DNA of 64,000 nucleotides from Actinomucor elegans (taxonomy: Eukaryota > Mucoromycota > Mucoromycetes > Mucorales > Mucoraceae), in assembly GCA_026027325.1 (NCBI GenBank), contig JAMSLZ010000006.1, forward strand, positions 186,001 through 250,000, written 5' to 3'. The notes under the pieces are model-generated. The model did no database searches. It saw nothing but the letters and a program-made list of their open reading frames with translations, and had not been told where the DNA came from. Shown here in pieces: positions 45,118 to 56,298 of the stretch. The translations under genes and the position numbers were made by a program. The first letter of the stretch is position 1. Every line of letters starts with the position of its first letter.

Positions 45118-46799
45118 TTGGGAATTGACGGTATACAGTAAAAAAGAGTGTTTGTACGCGCGCAAATACGCTTACAGTTTAAGAGGAGTTGAAATTTATT
45201 GTTTCTCTAGACCTTTCGTATTTCAAATTTTGGCTATATTGTTACGATGATTTATCACCAAAAGGCGTTTTGTATCTCTGACACTATATGCTATTTTTTT
45301 TTATTGTTTTCACACAAAGGATCCAGTTTATCAATATAAAGCTCAAAATATAGAAAGACATGTAGATCATATATATTTCAAATACTTGACACAGATATCA
45401 ATATAACTTCAACATTCTAAGTGAGACACTATTTTTTTTTACGATATTTGCTAAGAAACTATAGATGATAATCGTATTAAAGTAATAAAAACATACAATA
45501 CTTGACGGTTTAAACAAATGCTGGTTGGCGAGGACATACAAATCAATTCTTGTCCCTCCTGCAAATTTAGCTCGGAATGTCCAAAAGTAATTTGATCATT
45601 ACAAAGATACTAAAGCCTTAAACAAAGCGATTTATAGATTTCAAACTGCAGAGATATAAACCTGCCAAACCATTGCTATAAATAAGGTAGGCAGAATGAT
45701 TCAACATGTCCCAATATCAATGAATTGAAAATGATTGCACTTGATGTCGATAATAAAAGTCAAGGAGATTAATGTCATAATAAAGCTATTATACACCAGT
45801 TTTATTTTTTTACTTGTAATGACATTACTACCTCTACTGTTACTACTTTAAATGTTAGTATCAGTTGTCATAATTGCAAATAGTACTACTACGTATTCGT
45901 TTGAATTTGTTTTATTCACTTAATTCACTTAATTCGCCAAATCATTAATCTTTTGTCAAATCGACTAATTGCAGGAAACCAAGGACTTTGTTTTTTTTAA
46001 TATCCTTGATTGAGGAGGGAAAGGTATAAGATTTGATGCTATTAGCTGCATATAGATCTTGAGAAACATTTGAAATTAACAATTGTTGTGCTTCCAAACT
46101 TAGCAATGGCATAGGCGATTAGCGATTTTGGGCAGTATTTAGACAATCATATTAACTCATACCTATTATCTGCGTGTTTACCACATTTAAATTATTCGCT
46201 TTACCCTCCTTCAAATCAAGCCCAATGATGGAGCCGTAAATAACCTTTGATTTTATCAGTAACTTACTACAACCAATTGGTAACTAATATATAGACCAGT
46301 GCTAATGAAGAAGACCTCCAACAAGCCACACCATACTTTGACCATAGTATCTGCTTCCGACAGTACAGGCAAATTCAAGCAGAAAATTATAGGGCGCATG
46401 ACTATATCATCCTTATGTTAAAAAAGTTAGTCGATAGTAAGATTATGCTTATAAAATAAAAGCTTCATACAGCGTGCTAATAGTGTTGGGAACAAGTTTG
46501 GATGCAAATTTTAGAGCTTTTACTGAAGTTTCTTAACTTCCTAATAGCAGGTTTCAAGGTCTTTATGATTTAACGCTTGCTGTGGCCTCTTAATAAAGGG
46601 CTTTGGGAGCGAACAGATTTTCGGAGGATGCCAATACGGGTAGGAACACTTGCTTAAGAGATTTTCTATGCGTTTTTATAAATTTGTCGTGATCACGTTC
46701 TTACGTATCTCTTATTATGCCTCTAGATGGAGTGTTGGTTTAACAGCCTCATTGACAAACTTGAACTTTTTGTCAATCTTTTTCATGACAACTTATTCT
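45118..46799. other. Gene-poor stretch
   Basis: AT-rich sequence with no supported gene, containing the promoter of the Snapin-like gene. The right part (from about 46600) may already belong to the retroelement remnant. Confidence 0.5.
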
Positions 46800-47118
46800 A
46801 GTTGTTGTACAGATTTAATATCTGAATAATTATTAAAGCCATTTAGCTGGCTGTTGAAGAGCATTGCACAAGGACAAGGCTTATACCATCGTGCGCATTT
46901 ACAGTTTATAGTACTTTGTCAGTAATCCAAATAATTATCTCAGTCGGCGTCTTTACCATGTAGTTATTTGACTATAGTGCATTTTGTTAGGCCAACATAT
47001 GCTTCATTTACCAAGTTGCCCCTATGAAAGTATGGTAATGAAAGCCTTCTATCAACGCTACTCATCTCAATCGCCTTTGCGATATTATCAACTGTGAATT
47101 CTGTACTATTATCTAAAT

Positions 47119-47388
47119 TCAAGATCTTTGAGAAACAATAATGAATGTAAATAAAAGTTCAGCAACGATAGTCATCCTATGTTTATAGGGTAATACTCTA
47201 AGAATGGTGAGCCTTGAGTAGTAATCTACTATGACTAACATAAGGTTATTGCTACGAGAAGAGGTGATGTCAAAAATGCCTAAATTTATATACCAGTGAT
47301 CAAGCAGTTGATCAGCTAATACAGACATTGGTAGATGATAACCAACTTTGGATAGGTTGAGTTTATTACATTTGGTATATTCTCTCAA
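47119..47388 (-). mobile_element. Ty3/gypsy-like integrase fragment
   Basis: An 89-residue frame reads like the integrase zinc-region end and core start: YTKCNKLNLSKVGYHLP, then DHWYINLGIFDITSS, then NLMLVIVDYYSRLTILRVLP. This is the usual W-x-D-x-x-G ... VDYFSR order. The first catalytic Asp position is Asn (WYIN), and the frame stops before the later Asp and Glu. Traces of pol-like sequence may extend from about 46600 to 47720, but I cannot define ends or LTRs. A dead remnant. Confidence 0.6.
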
Positions 47389-48106
47389 GATTTGCTCGAT
47401 ACCTTTATGTATGCTTGTTCAGCGGTGTAATTGGTTCCCTATGCTTTGTAACCCATAGTGACCTAAAAGATGCACAAAGATAATTTCGCCACGCTGATCT
47501 TTGGGTGGTGTATTATATTTAGCAAACGTTAATACTCAAAGCGACAAGCTTTTATTAACAGTTTGTGAAGATAAAGCAGTATTGTAGTTACTATTAGAAG
47601 TAAGCAACGTTGGATTATTGGAGAAAAGGTATCCAAAGGTAACTAGCATGATTCGCGCTTGCATTGTTACTATAGTTACTCTATGACTGATTCGAAGTAA
47701 TAATATTTGACTAGAGCTTAGAATTTGAATTGATGCTTAAACCTGAAGAACAAAATAAGAAGGTTATTAAGCTAGAATCCTCTTTATTAATTTCGAATAT
47801 AAAATGTTTAATGTTTTGTAGCTCGATCAGAAAAAGAAAAAACGTGAGAAGCTAGTTCTATTTGCTTCAAGTCCGTCCAATCAGCTAGATAACTTGTGCT
47901 GAGTTTTGCCTCACAACTAGAGACACCCGCCTTGGCCTCTCAAGGCGTCGTCACACGAAATACAATCGAAAAAAGTTTTTTTACTGATCAATCTCTTTCA
48001 TTTCTTAAATCAGGTAAAAAGAAACAGACACAGATCTACCTTATCAGCTTCAACAATCTAAAACTCAACCATCGATTCATCTATACTAGATTTTAAATTC
48101 GTTATA
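47389..48106. other. Intergenic upstream of eIF3d
   Basis: Possible retroelement remnant on the left, eIF3d promoter and leader on the right (T/C-rich near 47960-48010). No other gene. Confidence 0.5.
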
Positions 48107-49868
48107 ATGACTGATTCTAATAAGCCTCATTTCTTCCTTCCTACTATCAACGACAGCGAATGTGGCTGGGGACCCGCTAGCAATGTCATTCCTGAGCAAT
48201 TCCGTGACATTCCTTATGCACCTTACAGCAAGGCCGACAAGTTGGGTCGTGTCGCTGACTGGACCAACCCTGATGGTCAAAAGCAAGATAACAGAGAAAC
48301 CGCTGGCCGTCAAGGCAGAACTGGTTTCAACCGTTTCAACAGAGGTAAGGCAGTAATCATCCATAGGGTCACTTTGACAAACTAACAGTATTGTAGATCA
48401 ACATCAAGCTTATGGTGCTTCTTTTGCTTCTGCTTTTGCTTACACTCATAACGAAGATGAATCCTCTTTCTCAGTTGTCGACAACAGATCTGCAGGTACC
48501 AAGAAGCAAGCCATGAAATCTGTCACTGGCGGTAATGTCCGCAGCAACCGCGTTCAAAACACCAAGCAAGCTGGTGGTTACCGTACCGTCAACCAACGCC
48601 CTACTGGCGGCCGTTATCAACAACAAAACAGAGGAGGTCGTAGATATGGTTACAAGGATTACGATAAGCCTCAACGCGTTCGCAACGCTTCTATCAACAT
48701 TGGTGCTGATTGGAAGGTTTTGGATGAAATTGAATTCAGTCGTTTGAGCAAGTTGAAGTTTGGCATTCCCCAAGCTGTCGATGTTGCTAACTACGGTAGC
48801 GTCAATGTCTACAACAAGGCTTACGATCGCGTGAATACCAAGAATGAAAAGATGTTGACACATATTGACCGCGTCAAGTTTGATACAACTACTTCTGAAG
48901 ATCCTATCATTCAACAATACATTCAAGAGAACAAGGCTACTGTCTTTGCTACTGATGCTGTTCTCTCTCTCTTGATGTGTGCTACCCGTACCGTCTATCC
49001 TTGGGATATTGTTGTAAAGAAGACTGCTGATGGTAAGGTGATTTTGGATAAGCGTCCCGGAGGTGTCTTTGATTTCGTTACTGTCAACGAGAACTCATAC
49101 GATCCTCCTGCTGAAAGCGAGAAGGACACAATCAACTCTTGGTCTGCTCTTTGCAACGAAGCTACTTATATCAACCAAAACTTCTCTCGTCAAGTTCTCG
49201 ATAAATCCTCTATCAAGTTTGAAAAGCCTAATCCTTTCACTACATCTGAAACTGAAGAAGAATTGGCTTCTTGCGGTTACCGTTACAGAGAATTTGATTT
49301 AAGCAATGCTGATGCCCCTGAAGATGCCGAAAAGATTCAAATGATTGTGCGTACTGAAGTAGATGCTGCTGTCAAGACTGCTAATGGTACAAGCTACGTC
49401 ACTGTTCGTGCCTTGAACGAATTTGATCCTACTGCTCAAGGTGCTGGTGGTGCTCTTCCTTGGAAGAAGAGTTTAGATTCTCAACGTGGTGCTGTTGTTG
49501 CTACTGAAATGAGAAACAATGCTGCCAAGTTAGCTCGTTGGGCCGTTCAAGCTCTTTTGGCTGATGCTGAGCAACTCAAGTTAGGTTATGTTGCTCGTTA
49601 CAATCCTAAGGATAACTCCCGTCATGTCATCTTGGGTACTCAAGCCTACAAGCCTCGCGACTTTGCTGCTCAAATGAACTTGTCTTTGGACAATGGTTGG
49701 GGTATTGTCAAGGCTGTTGTTGATATGTGCTTGCAATTGCCTGAAGGCACTTATATCATGATGAAGGATCCTAACAGACCTATCCTCCGTATCTATGCTG
49801 TTCCCTCTGAAGAAGACTTGGATGATTTTGAAGATGAAGAGGAAGAGGATGAAGAAGAGCAAAAATAA
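48107..49868 (+). CDS. Translation initiation factor eIF3 subunit D
   Basis: Two exons (48107-48344, 48397-49868), with a 52-nt intron, give 569 residues, as usual for eIF3d. This peripheral eIF3 subunit binds mRNA at the 40S exit channel, and its C-terminal domain can act as a cap-binding module. N-terminal FFLPTINDSECGWGPAS and PYAPYSKADKLGRVADWT are family hallmarks. An Arg/Gly/Gln-rich RNA-binding stretch follows (GGRYQQQNRGGRRYGYKDY). The globular domain includes WKVLDEIEFSRLSKL, DAVLSLLMCATRTVYPWDIV, ATYINQNFSRQVL, LPWKKSLDSQRGAVVATEMR, LARWAVQALLADA and KLGYVARYNPKD. The tail is strongly acidic (EDEEEEDEEEQK). Codon choice is C/T-ending biased, as for a highly expressed gene. Confidence 0.98.
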
Positions 49869-51449
49869 ATAATACAATGATGTAGTACTTTTTACATAAC
49901 ATTAAAAAAAGTAGACTATTAGTTTTAATACTTCTAATATACGAATTCAATGTAATGATGGATTGATAGGGCATCTTTTGAAAACCCATAGAGAAATCTG
50001 AGCTTTTCATATATAGATACTGGCTAGACTTGCCATTAATGCTATTTATAAATACGTTAATACCGTCGATTTATGATTGGGTTACATCGGCGATCATGAA
50101 AACACTACTGCCATAATCACTTCTGGTATTTAGGCTTTTTTTTAATATGATTATAACTAGTACATTTTTAATGATACAAATACTGTATAAATATGTATGT
50201 ATATTCTCAAGAAAAATAAGCCTAGCATGTTTACTTGAAGGTCATTATTATGATGCTCCCAAAGCACATGAGTAAAGTCTAGAAATTTTTAGTTTTTTTT
50301 TTCTCGCTTACATCTCTCAATAATTTTTGGTCGAGTATCGTGTTTGAATAATAAGCCATTTATTAGAACCTTAATCTTGCTAAGTTTCAAACTGCATACA
50401 TATTATGACTGTGGATAAATACCGTGTAAATTATATAAAATGTATATGGCATGCTCTATTCTAGAACTCTCAACTGATCTCGATCTGATGTCACATCTGA
50501 TTAGTACTTTGTACTCAGTATGGATAGCTGCATCTATTAAGAGTTTTACTTTACGAAAGTAAAATGAGTATACTATTGTTAGTTGCTAATCAACGATAGA
50601 TTATGCATATTTCGATCGGGTCACAATTCAAAAACTTAATCTATTCGTTGTAGGCGTCCAATTAAGTTCGTACTTAGAGCTAAGTATTCTCCAATTATGT
50701 TATCCTCACCCATAGATTACATCTTGACGCAAATAAGTACTTTTTCAATGCAATAAGACTGAATTGATATAGATAGTATTCTTGATGCGAACTAGAAACA
50801 ATTTAAGGTAAAACATGTATGTAGATAAACTAATGCAACATGTTGCGTAAAGTCTGATACTGCATCCGTGTTTTAGCGGTGTTATCAGCCGGGCTCTGCA
50901 TCGAGAACGGGATGCATTGCTCACAGACACAATTTATACAACAAGATAGTCTGGAACTCATATCTATTTATATAGCGCATATCGATGTAAAGGGATGATC
51001 CTACTAAAGGCTTGGCAGTGTATCTAAGTATTAATAATCAACTTGGGTATCCGAGGCTTCATTGTTCCTTTGTGTGCAGATTCAGAGGGAACTTTGTTGT
51101 GCAAATAAGCGATTAAATGAAAAATAAAATAAAACAGAGTTTTTAGTGCGTTCAGCAGGTCTAGTCAAACGAAACCTGCAGCTTTGTACGGCGCCGCAGA
51201 TGGCAGTTGACGGGATTTCAAATACAATCAGTGGTTTACTATTGGTTTGAGTACGTTGTTTGACCTCCCGTCAATTGGCATTGGGAGTGCTGTACGATGC
51301 AAGATCAGCGCAGTCTATGGAATGCATACCAGGACATAAACAGTATGTAACACCAACTGCTACTCTATAGTTGCAATGTATATAAGTCACTTAAGTTTTT
51401 CTCTTTTCCTCTTCTCTTTCTACTTTATACCCATCTCATTTACTTTTAT
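49869..51449. other. Intergenic
   Basis: No gene is supported. Holds the best-preserved copy of the dispersed repeat (about 50468-50540). The last 60 bases are CT-rich leader for the F-box gene. Confidence 0.55.
50468..50540 (+). repeat. Dispersed short repeat, copy h (reference-like)
   Basis: CTCAACTGATCTCGATCTGA, TGTCACATCTGATTAGTACT, TTGTACTCAGTATGGATAGC and TGCATCTATTAA. All blocks are present, so I used it as the reference for the family. Confidence 0.55.
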
Positions 51450-52849
51450 ATGCGACAGAATCCTATTCTCATTCCCGAGATTACTCGCATCGTGTGTCAA
51501 TTTGTAGATGCAAAAGACTTACTTAATCTCGCTTTAACCTGTAGACTATTATACCACGCGTCTTGTTTTCGACTATGGAACACCTTGAACCCTAAATCAC
51601 ATCGAATATTACGCAAGATCAAGCATACACTAGATAATACCACAGAATATAACAAGCACGTCTGGAAGTTTTGCTTATCTGCCAAAGAAGACTCGCATCA
51701 ATTAGAGCGATTTTTTTTCAACTCATTTCTGTTTCCTAACCTTCGAGAACTTGAATTCTCAAACGCTGCAGCACAGGACTACATCGTTTATCCAATGATT
51801 GCAGCAGCTCAAAAATCATTACATTCAGTAAATTTATCTCAATGCTATTGTCTTTCAACGACAGCTATCAAACCTTTACTAGCGATACTACCCAATCAAT
51901 TAAAGTCGCTTGTATTATATGGGTGCGGAAATATAGATTCCAAAGTATTAGCAGCCATTATTCATAGACATGCCAATAGTCTGACACGTCTAAGATTGAC
52001 TGACATCGATGATACCATACTTGAAGCAATACAGACTTGTAAAAGGCTGAACGATCTTGGATTAGAGCACTGTAGTGACACAACGCTATCCAGTTCAGCA
52101 TTAAACCGTTTTTTTTTGGCCCTAAGCCGTAATCAGGTACAGCTTACCCACCTTAGATTACGCGATATCGATAACCTCTCTTCAAGCCATCTTCAAATTA
52201 TATCAAAATCTGATACTCGGATATCCCTTGTTCATTTTGATATGAGTGAATGCCATCGAGTTCAATCTGACGGTGTGTCCTGGTTAGCGAAGGAATGTTC
52301 AAATATCACCACTCTTTCATTAGCTTATCAAGCAGGTGTTACAGATCGAGCTATTCGGGTAAGTAAACAGGCTTGTGCGTGAGTGTTTAGATACTTATTG
52401 TTCTATAGTTATTTATTACCAACTGTCACCAACTAGTACACGTGGATGTTTCTGGCTGTCGACTTCTGACTGATCATGCGTTCACGCCTCTGTTTTATGA
52501 TAACCTGATGAAAATAACACTTGAAACACTCAACATTAGTGGATTAGACTTGTTATCTGCAACTTTGATACATGAATTACTGCACAAGATTACTACATTA
52601 CAAGAGTTGTGTTTGGGTGTTACATACGATCTAGATGAAGCCTATAGTATACTAGAAGTAATCAATAGTGGTAATATTCGTTTTTATATTGATATAGACA
52701 AATACTATACAATATGTAGAATACCTCCTACAGCCGTATATTTTTACAAGACTCAGCAAAGAAGAAGAATAATCCCCACAGATAATAACACTACATTTTC
52801 ATTACCATCCGCTTCCACTTGGTCATTACCACCTATCCTTCAACTATAA
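51450..52849 (+). CDS. F-box / leucine-rich repeat protein
   Basis: Two exons (51450-52358, 52409-52849), with a 50-nt intron, give 449 residues. An F-box-like N-terminus is seen in ILIPEITRIVCQFVDAKDLL and LNLALTCRLLYHASCFRLWN. Cys-containing LRRs of the AMN1/Fbxl class follow (LHSVNLSQCYCLSTTAI, LKSLVLYGCGNIDSKVL, LTRLRLTDIDDTILEA, LVHFDMSECHRVQSDGV, LVHVDVSGCRLLTDHAF). Such proteins usually select substrates for SCF ubiquitin ligases through the LRRs, with the F-box binding Skp1. The C-terminal 60 residues are Ser/Thr-rich without repeats. The target is unknown. A long CT-rich tract lies just before the ATG. Confidence 0.85.
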
Positions 52850-54614
52850 TATTTAGGAGCAGAACAATCGATCACATGTATACAATAGAGATTGATTTCC
52901 TAAGTATACGGCTTTCTCTGTTTCGTAGTGTCGTATAGACAGACCTATTATATAAAACTAATTCTTTACCATTGAAAAAAAAAAAACTACGTAAAACCAT
53001 TTGAAAGCCATCATAGGTGAACTATGACTATTAACAGTAACGCTTGCATGCTACAATATAGCAGTTCATCTCTATGATGTTTGTACGATGTCCTTGTGTT
53101 ATTGAATATATCTGCTGATATTCAGGCACACTGTTTTTATTGGATAGCTGGGATCGAATATATTGTCCCCCCCATTTTTTTTACTACCGCACTACTACTA
53201 TTGCGGCACTGAAAGAATAAATAACAGCAAGTATATCAATAAAAACGTAATAAAAGACGACCTTCAATTACAGGAAATACATTAGACTTAATACATTCTT
53301 TTTAGTTAACTGGCTTTTGTAAGTATAAATTAAGGTTACCAAGTGCTAAATAACTTTAAAAATGAATCATTTTCCTCTGTAATAGTATACTCAATTTTTT
53401 TAAGATAAGATGCACTGTCCAACACATCACTGTAGTCTACTCAAAGTTTGTTAATAAAGGAAAGCTCCAATACAAAGTATTTGCTTTCTATAATCGGAAT
53501 ACCTGAAAACCGGTATTCTGAGCTGAAAATTTAACTGATAGACTTACTGTATTGACCAGCGCTAATCAAATAAGATCATCACCACCATCTTGGATGCCTC
53601 GATAAAATTCTTGGACACCTGAAAATACAATAACCAGCAAAGGTCGAGTATTGAAGTCCGGAGAATAAATAAAACGAAGCACGTTCTTTTGAATAAACTA
53701 CATGCCCTAGTTATACAGGCGCATAGACTTGCGCTAGGAAGCTCCGACTAAATATATTTATATATATGTTTTTTTGCTTTTTGGAACACAATGTTTCTTT
53801 TTGATTTTCTCTGAAACGCGTATCATTCGAACAAGAACAAGGCATTTTTCCAATTCTATTTTATAAAAAAAAAGTGCAAAATTGCATTTGTGGCCTTCTA
53901 TCTTGCGATTTCTACTAAAATTTCAATTAAATTTTTCGGAAAATCACAACTTCAGAGATTGGTATAGCGCTTTCACTAAACACAGGTGATTTCGGTTGAT
54001 CTCGGTTCGATGTCGCATCAGATTAATTGTTCATGCTTAGAGTAAACCCATTCATCTGTTGACATATTCTTTAAGCTCCTAGTACTGTTTAAGTTATTCA
54101 AGAGTACGTTATTTTATAATCTTTTTAATTTAAATGTTCATTCTATTCGCTTAGTTGAACTGCTTCGTTTCACAGAACAGGGGTTTATAGTGGATAATAG
54201 GATAACCAAATAGAGAATAGATGCAGTGTAAATCGAGAGCAACAGTATTAGAGTTTATATACACGTTCTATTGTAGTGGTCCATGCTTGATTAAAGATAT
54301 CATTAGAGAAATAGACACTTTATTAATTTATATACGTAAAAATATGAATATTTCAAGAGAGTTGGGGTGTAAATCATTAAATTATAAAGTACATGTAGTA
54401 GTAAAGGAATATAGAACGCTTTGGTTGTTTCTACATTGAATTTCAAACAGCCAGTGTTAAAGAAAGGGAGGGGGGATAAGTTTAAATGGACAATTGAGTC
54501 ATTTTATGAGTGTAAATCAATGTAGTAATAGTAATGCAAATAAGTAAATAGTTTTGTTATAATATGTATAGATAGTAGTAGAGGTTGGTCTGAAAGATAT
54601 TAGTAGAGACCAAT
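52850..54614. other. Intergenic
   Basis: Contains a dispersed-repeat copy (about 53991-54062) and a short plus-strand frame (54221-54439) without a domain. No gene is supported. Confidence 0.55.
53991..54062 (+). repeat. Dispersed short repeat, copy i
   Basis: TTCGGTTGATCTCGGTTCGA, TGTCGCATCAGATTAATTGT and TCATGCTTAGAGTAAACCCA, then TTCATCTGTTGA: full block order. Confidence 0.5.
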
Positions 54615-56298
54615 TTACTCGCCCTTGTGGATAGAGTACACAAAGAAGAGCACCCAAGCAACGAGAAGACAGGCAGTGTAGAAACCGACAATGGGATAGT
54701 TACCCTTTCTAATGGGAGTTTCGGTGTAAGGATCCTTACCCTTGGAGGTAAATTCGAGTTCCTTGTCGTTGATTTCTTGCATACGAATGGTACGCTTAGC
54801 ACGGCCCATTTCCAAGAGATTACCCCAGAAGGCATATTGGTTCCACCAGAGCAAACAAATGCCAACGAAACCGATACCAGCCAAGATAATGAACACCAAC
54901 ATGACGTTGATATAGGATTGACCGGCAGTTTTATCTTGAACGACACCAATAGAAACATCGAGAATAGCAGTACCAATGTTATTAGAAGCCTTGTAGATAC
55001 CTAAACCAGTACCAATGTACTCGGAAGGCAAAATCATACCGATAGCAGTAATCATGGCAATAGGACCGAATGCAAGCGAGATAGAGTAGAAGACCATACC
55101 AGCAACGGGGTCAATGTAAGTCCAGCCCAAGAAACCAGAACTGAGAATCAAGAAAACGGCAGAAATGAGCAAAATAAGAACACGGAAACCGTAGAAGTCC
55201 ATAATGAAACCAAGAATGGGAGTAGCGACGATAGGTACTACTTGAGAGGCACTAGCCTTGTAACCAGCCAAGACTGCATTGGTACCAAAGTGCTTTTGAA
55301 CAAGATCAGTAGAGATAGTTTGGAAGGATGACCAGACAGCAGCATAGATGAATTCAATGGTAATGATGTGCCAGAAGATATAAGGGAACTTGAAGATAGA
55401 ACGCCACTTGAAGGTCTTCTTCTTCTTCAATAACTCTCTTTCCTTTTCGGTCAAAACAACGCGACCTTGAAGATGCTTGACTACAAGGGCATAGATCAAG
55501 TTAGCAGCAATGGAAACACAACAAAGACCAAAAGACAACCAGAAAGGTGAAACCCAATTTCCAGTGCCTACATCAACAGCATTGGCTACAAGTGTACCCA
55601 AGAAGGTAGAAAGACGACTGATAGAGAGTTGAAGACCAATAGCGATGGAAAGATGTCTGGTACGGAACCATTTGGAAAGCAAAGATTCTTGCATGGTGAC
55701 AATCAAACCACTACCAATACCAAAGACAACACGAGCAACAACCAAAAGAGCATAGGATTCAATCTTACAAGCAATAGCTGTAAGAAGAGAACCAAGAATG
55801 ATCATAAAGTTAACAGCAAGAGTACCCCAGACCGAACCAAAAATATCAATAAAGATACCACCAGCAATAGGGAAAATAGTATTAATAATCGAAACACCAG
55901 CAGAAACAACACCATATTGTGTATTTGTCATAGCAAGGTTCTATGTAAAGTGTTTAGTTTTTGTATTAAAAGAGTGCTGCAACCCTATACTTACAACAAT
56001 GAGCTTCTTTTTCATGGCATTAAGGGCACTGTTTGAGAAATGGGAACCGACTATCAAATTAAATCAGAAAACCAAAACCACTACACTATTGAGTATACTT
56101 ACAAGGAAACAAAAGGGCAGTACACAAGGCAATGACCTTGAATTTCCAAGGTGCATTGGCAAAGGCAGTATCACCACCATGGGTATGTAATTCTTCGCTC
56201 TTCTTGTCTTCCTCGACACTGTCAGTATCTTTCAAGTACTTTTCAGATGTCTCGGTTTGCACCTTTTCGGTACCAACTAATTCTTGTTTATTATCCAT
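54615..56298 (-). CDS. Major facilitator superfamily transporter (MFSD1-like)
   Basis: Three exons: an N-terminal one (about 56106-56298), a short middle one (about 55995-56048) and a large one (about 54615-55940). The soluble, acidic N-tail (MDNKQELVGTEKVQTETSEK) leads to twelve predicted membrane segments. Segment 2 follows NLAMTNTQYGVVSAGVSIIN, and the loop 2-3 motif is FIDIFGSVWGTL. RVVFGIGSGLIVTMQESLLS and KWFRTRHLSIAIGLQLSISR resemble MFSD1/lysosomal dipeptide-type transporters more than sugar porters. A long basic central loop (LLKKKKTFKWRSIF) separates the halves. Substrate is not readable from sequence. Codon use is biased, suggesting fair expression. Confidence 0.85.

Noticed and set aside
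48471..48926. Minus-strand 151-codon frame opposite eIF3d
   Set aside because: Antisense shadow of a strongly codon-biased gene.
54627..56190. Plus-strand open frames opposite the MFS gene
   Set aside because: Mirror frames caused by the biased codon use of the real minus-strand gene.
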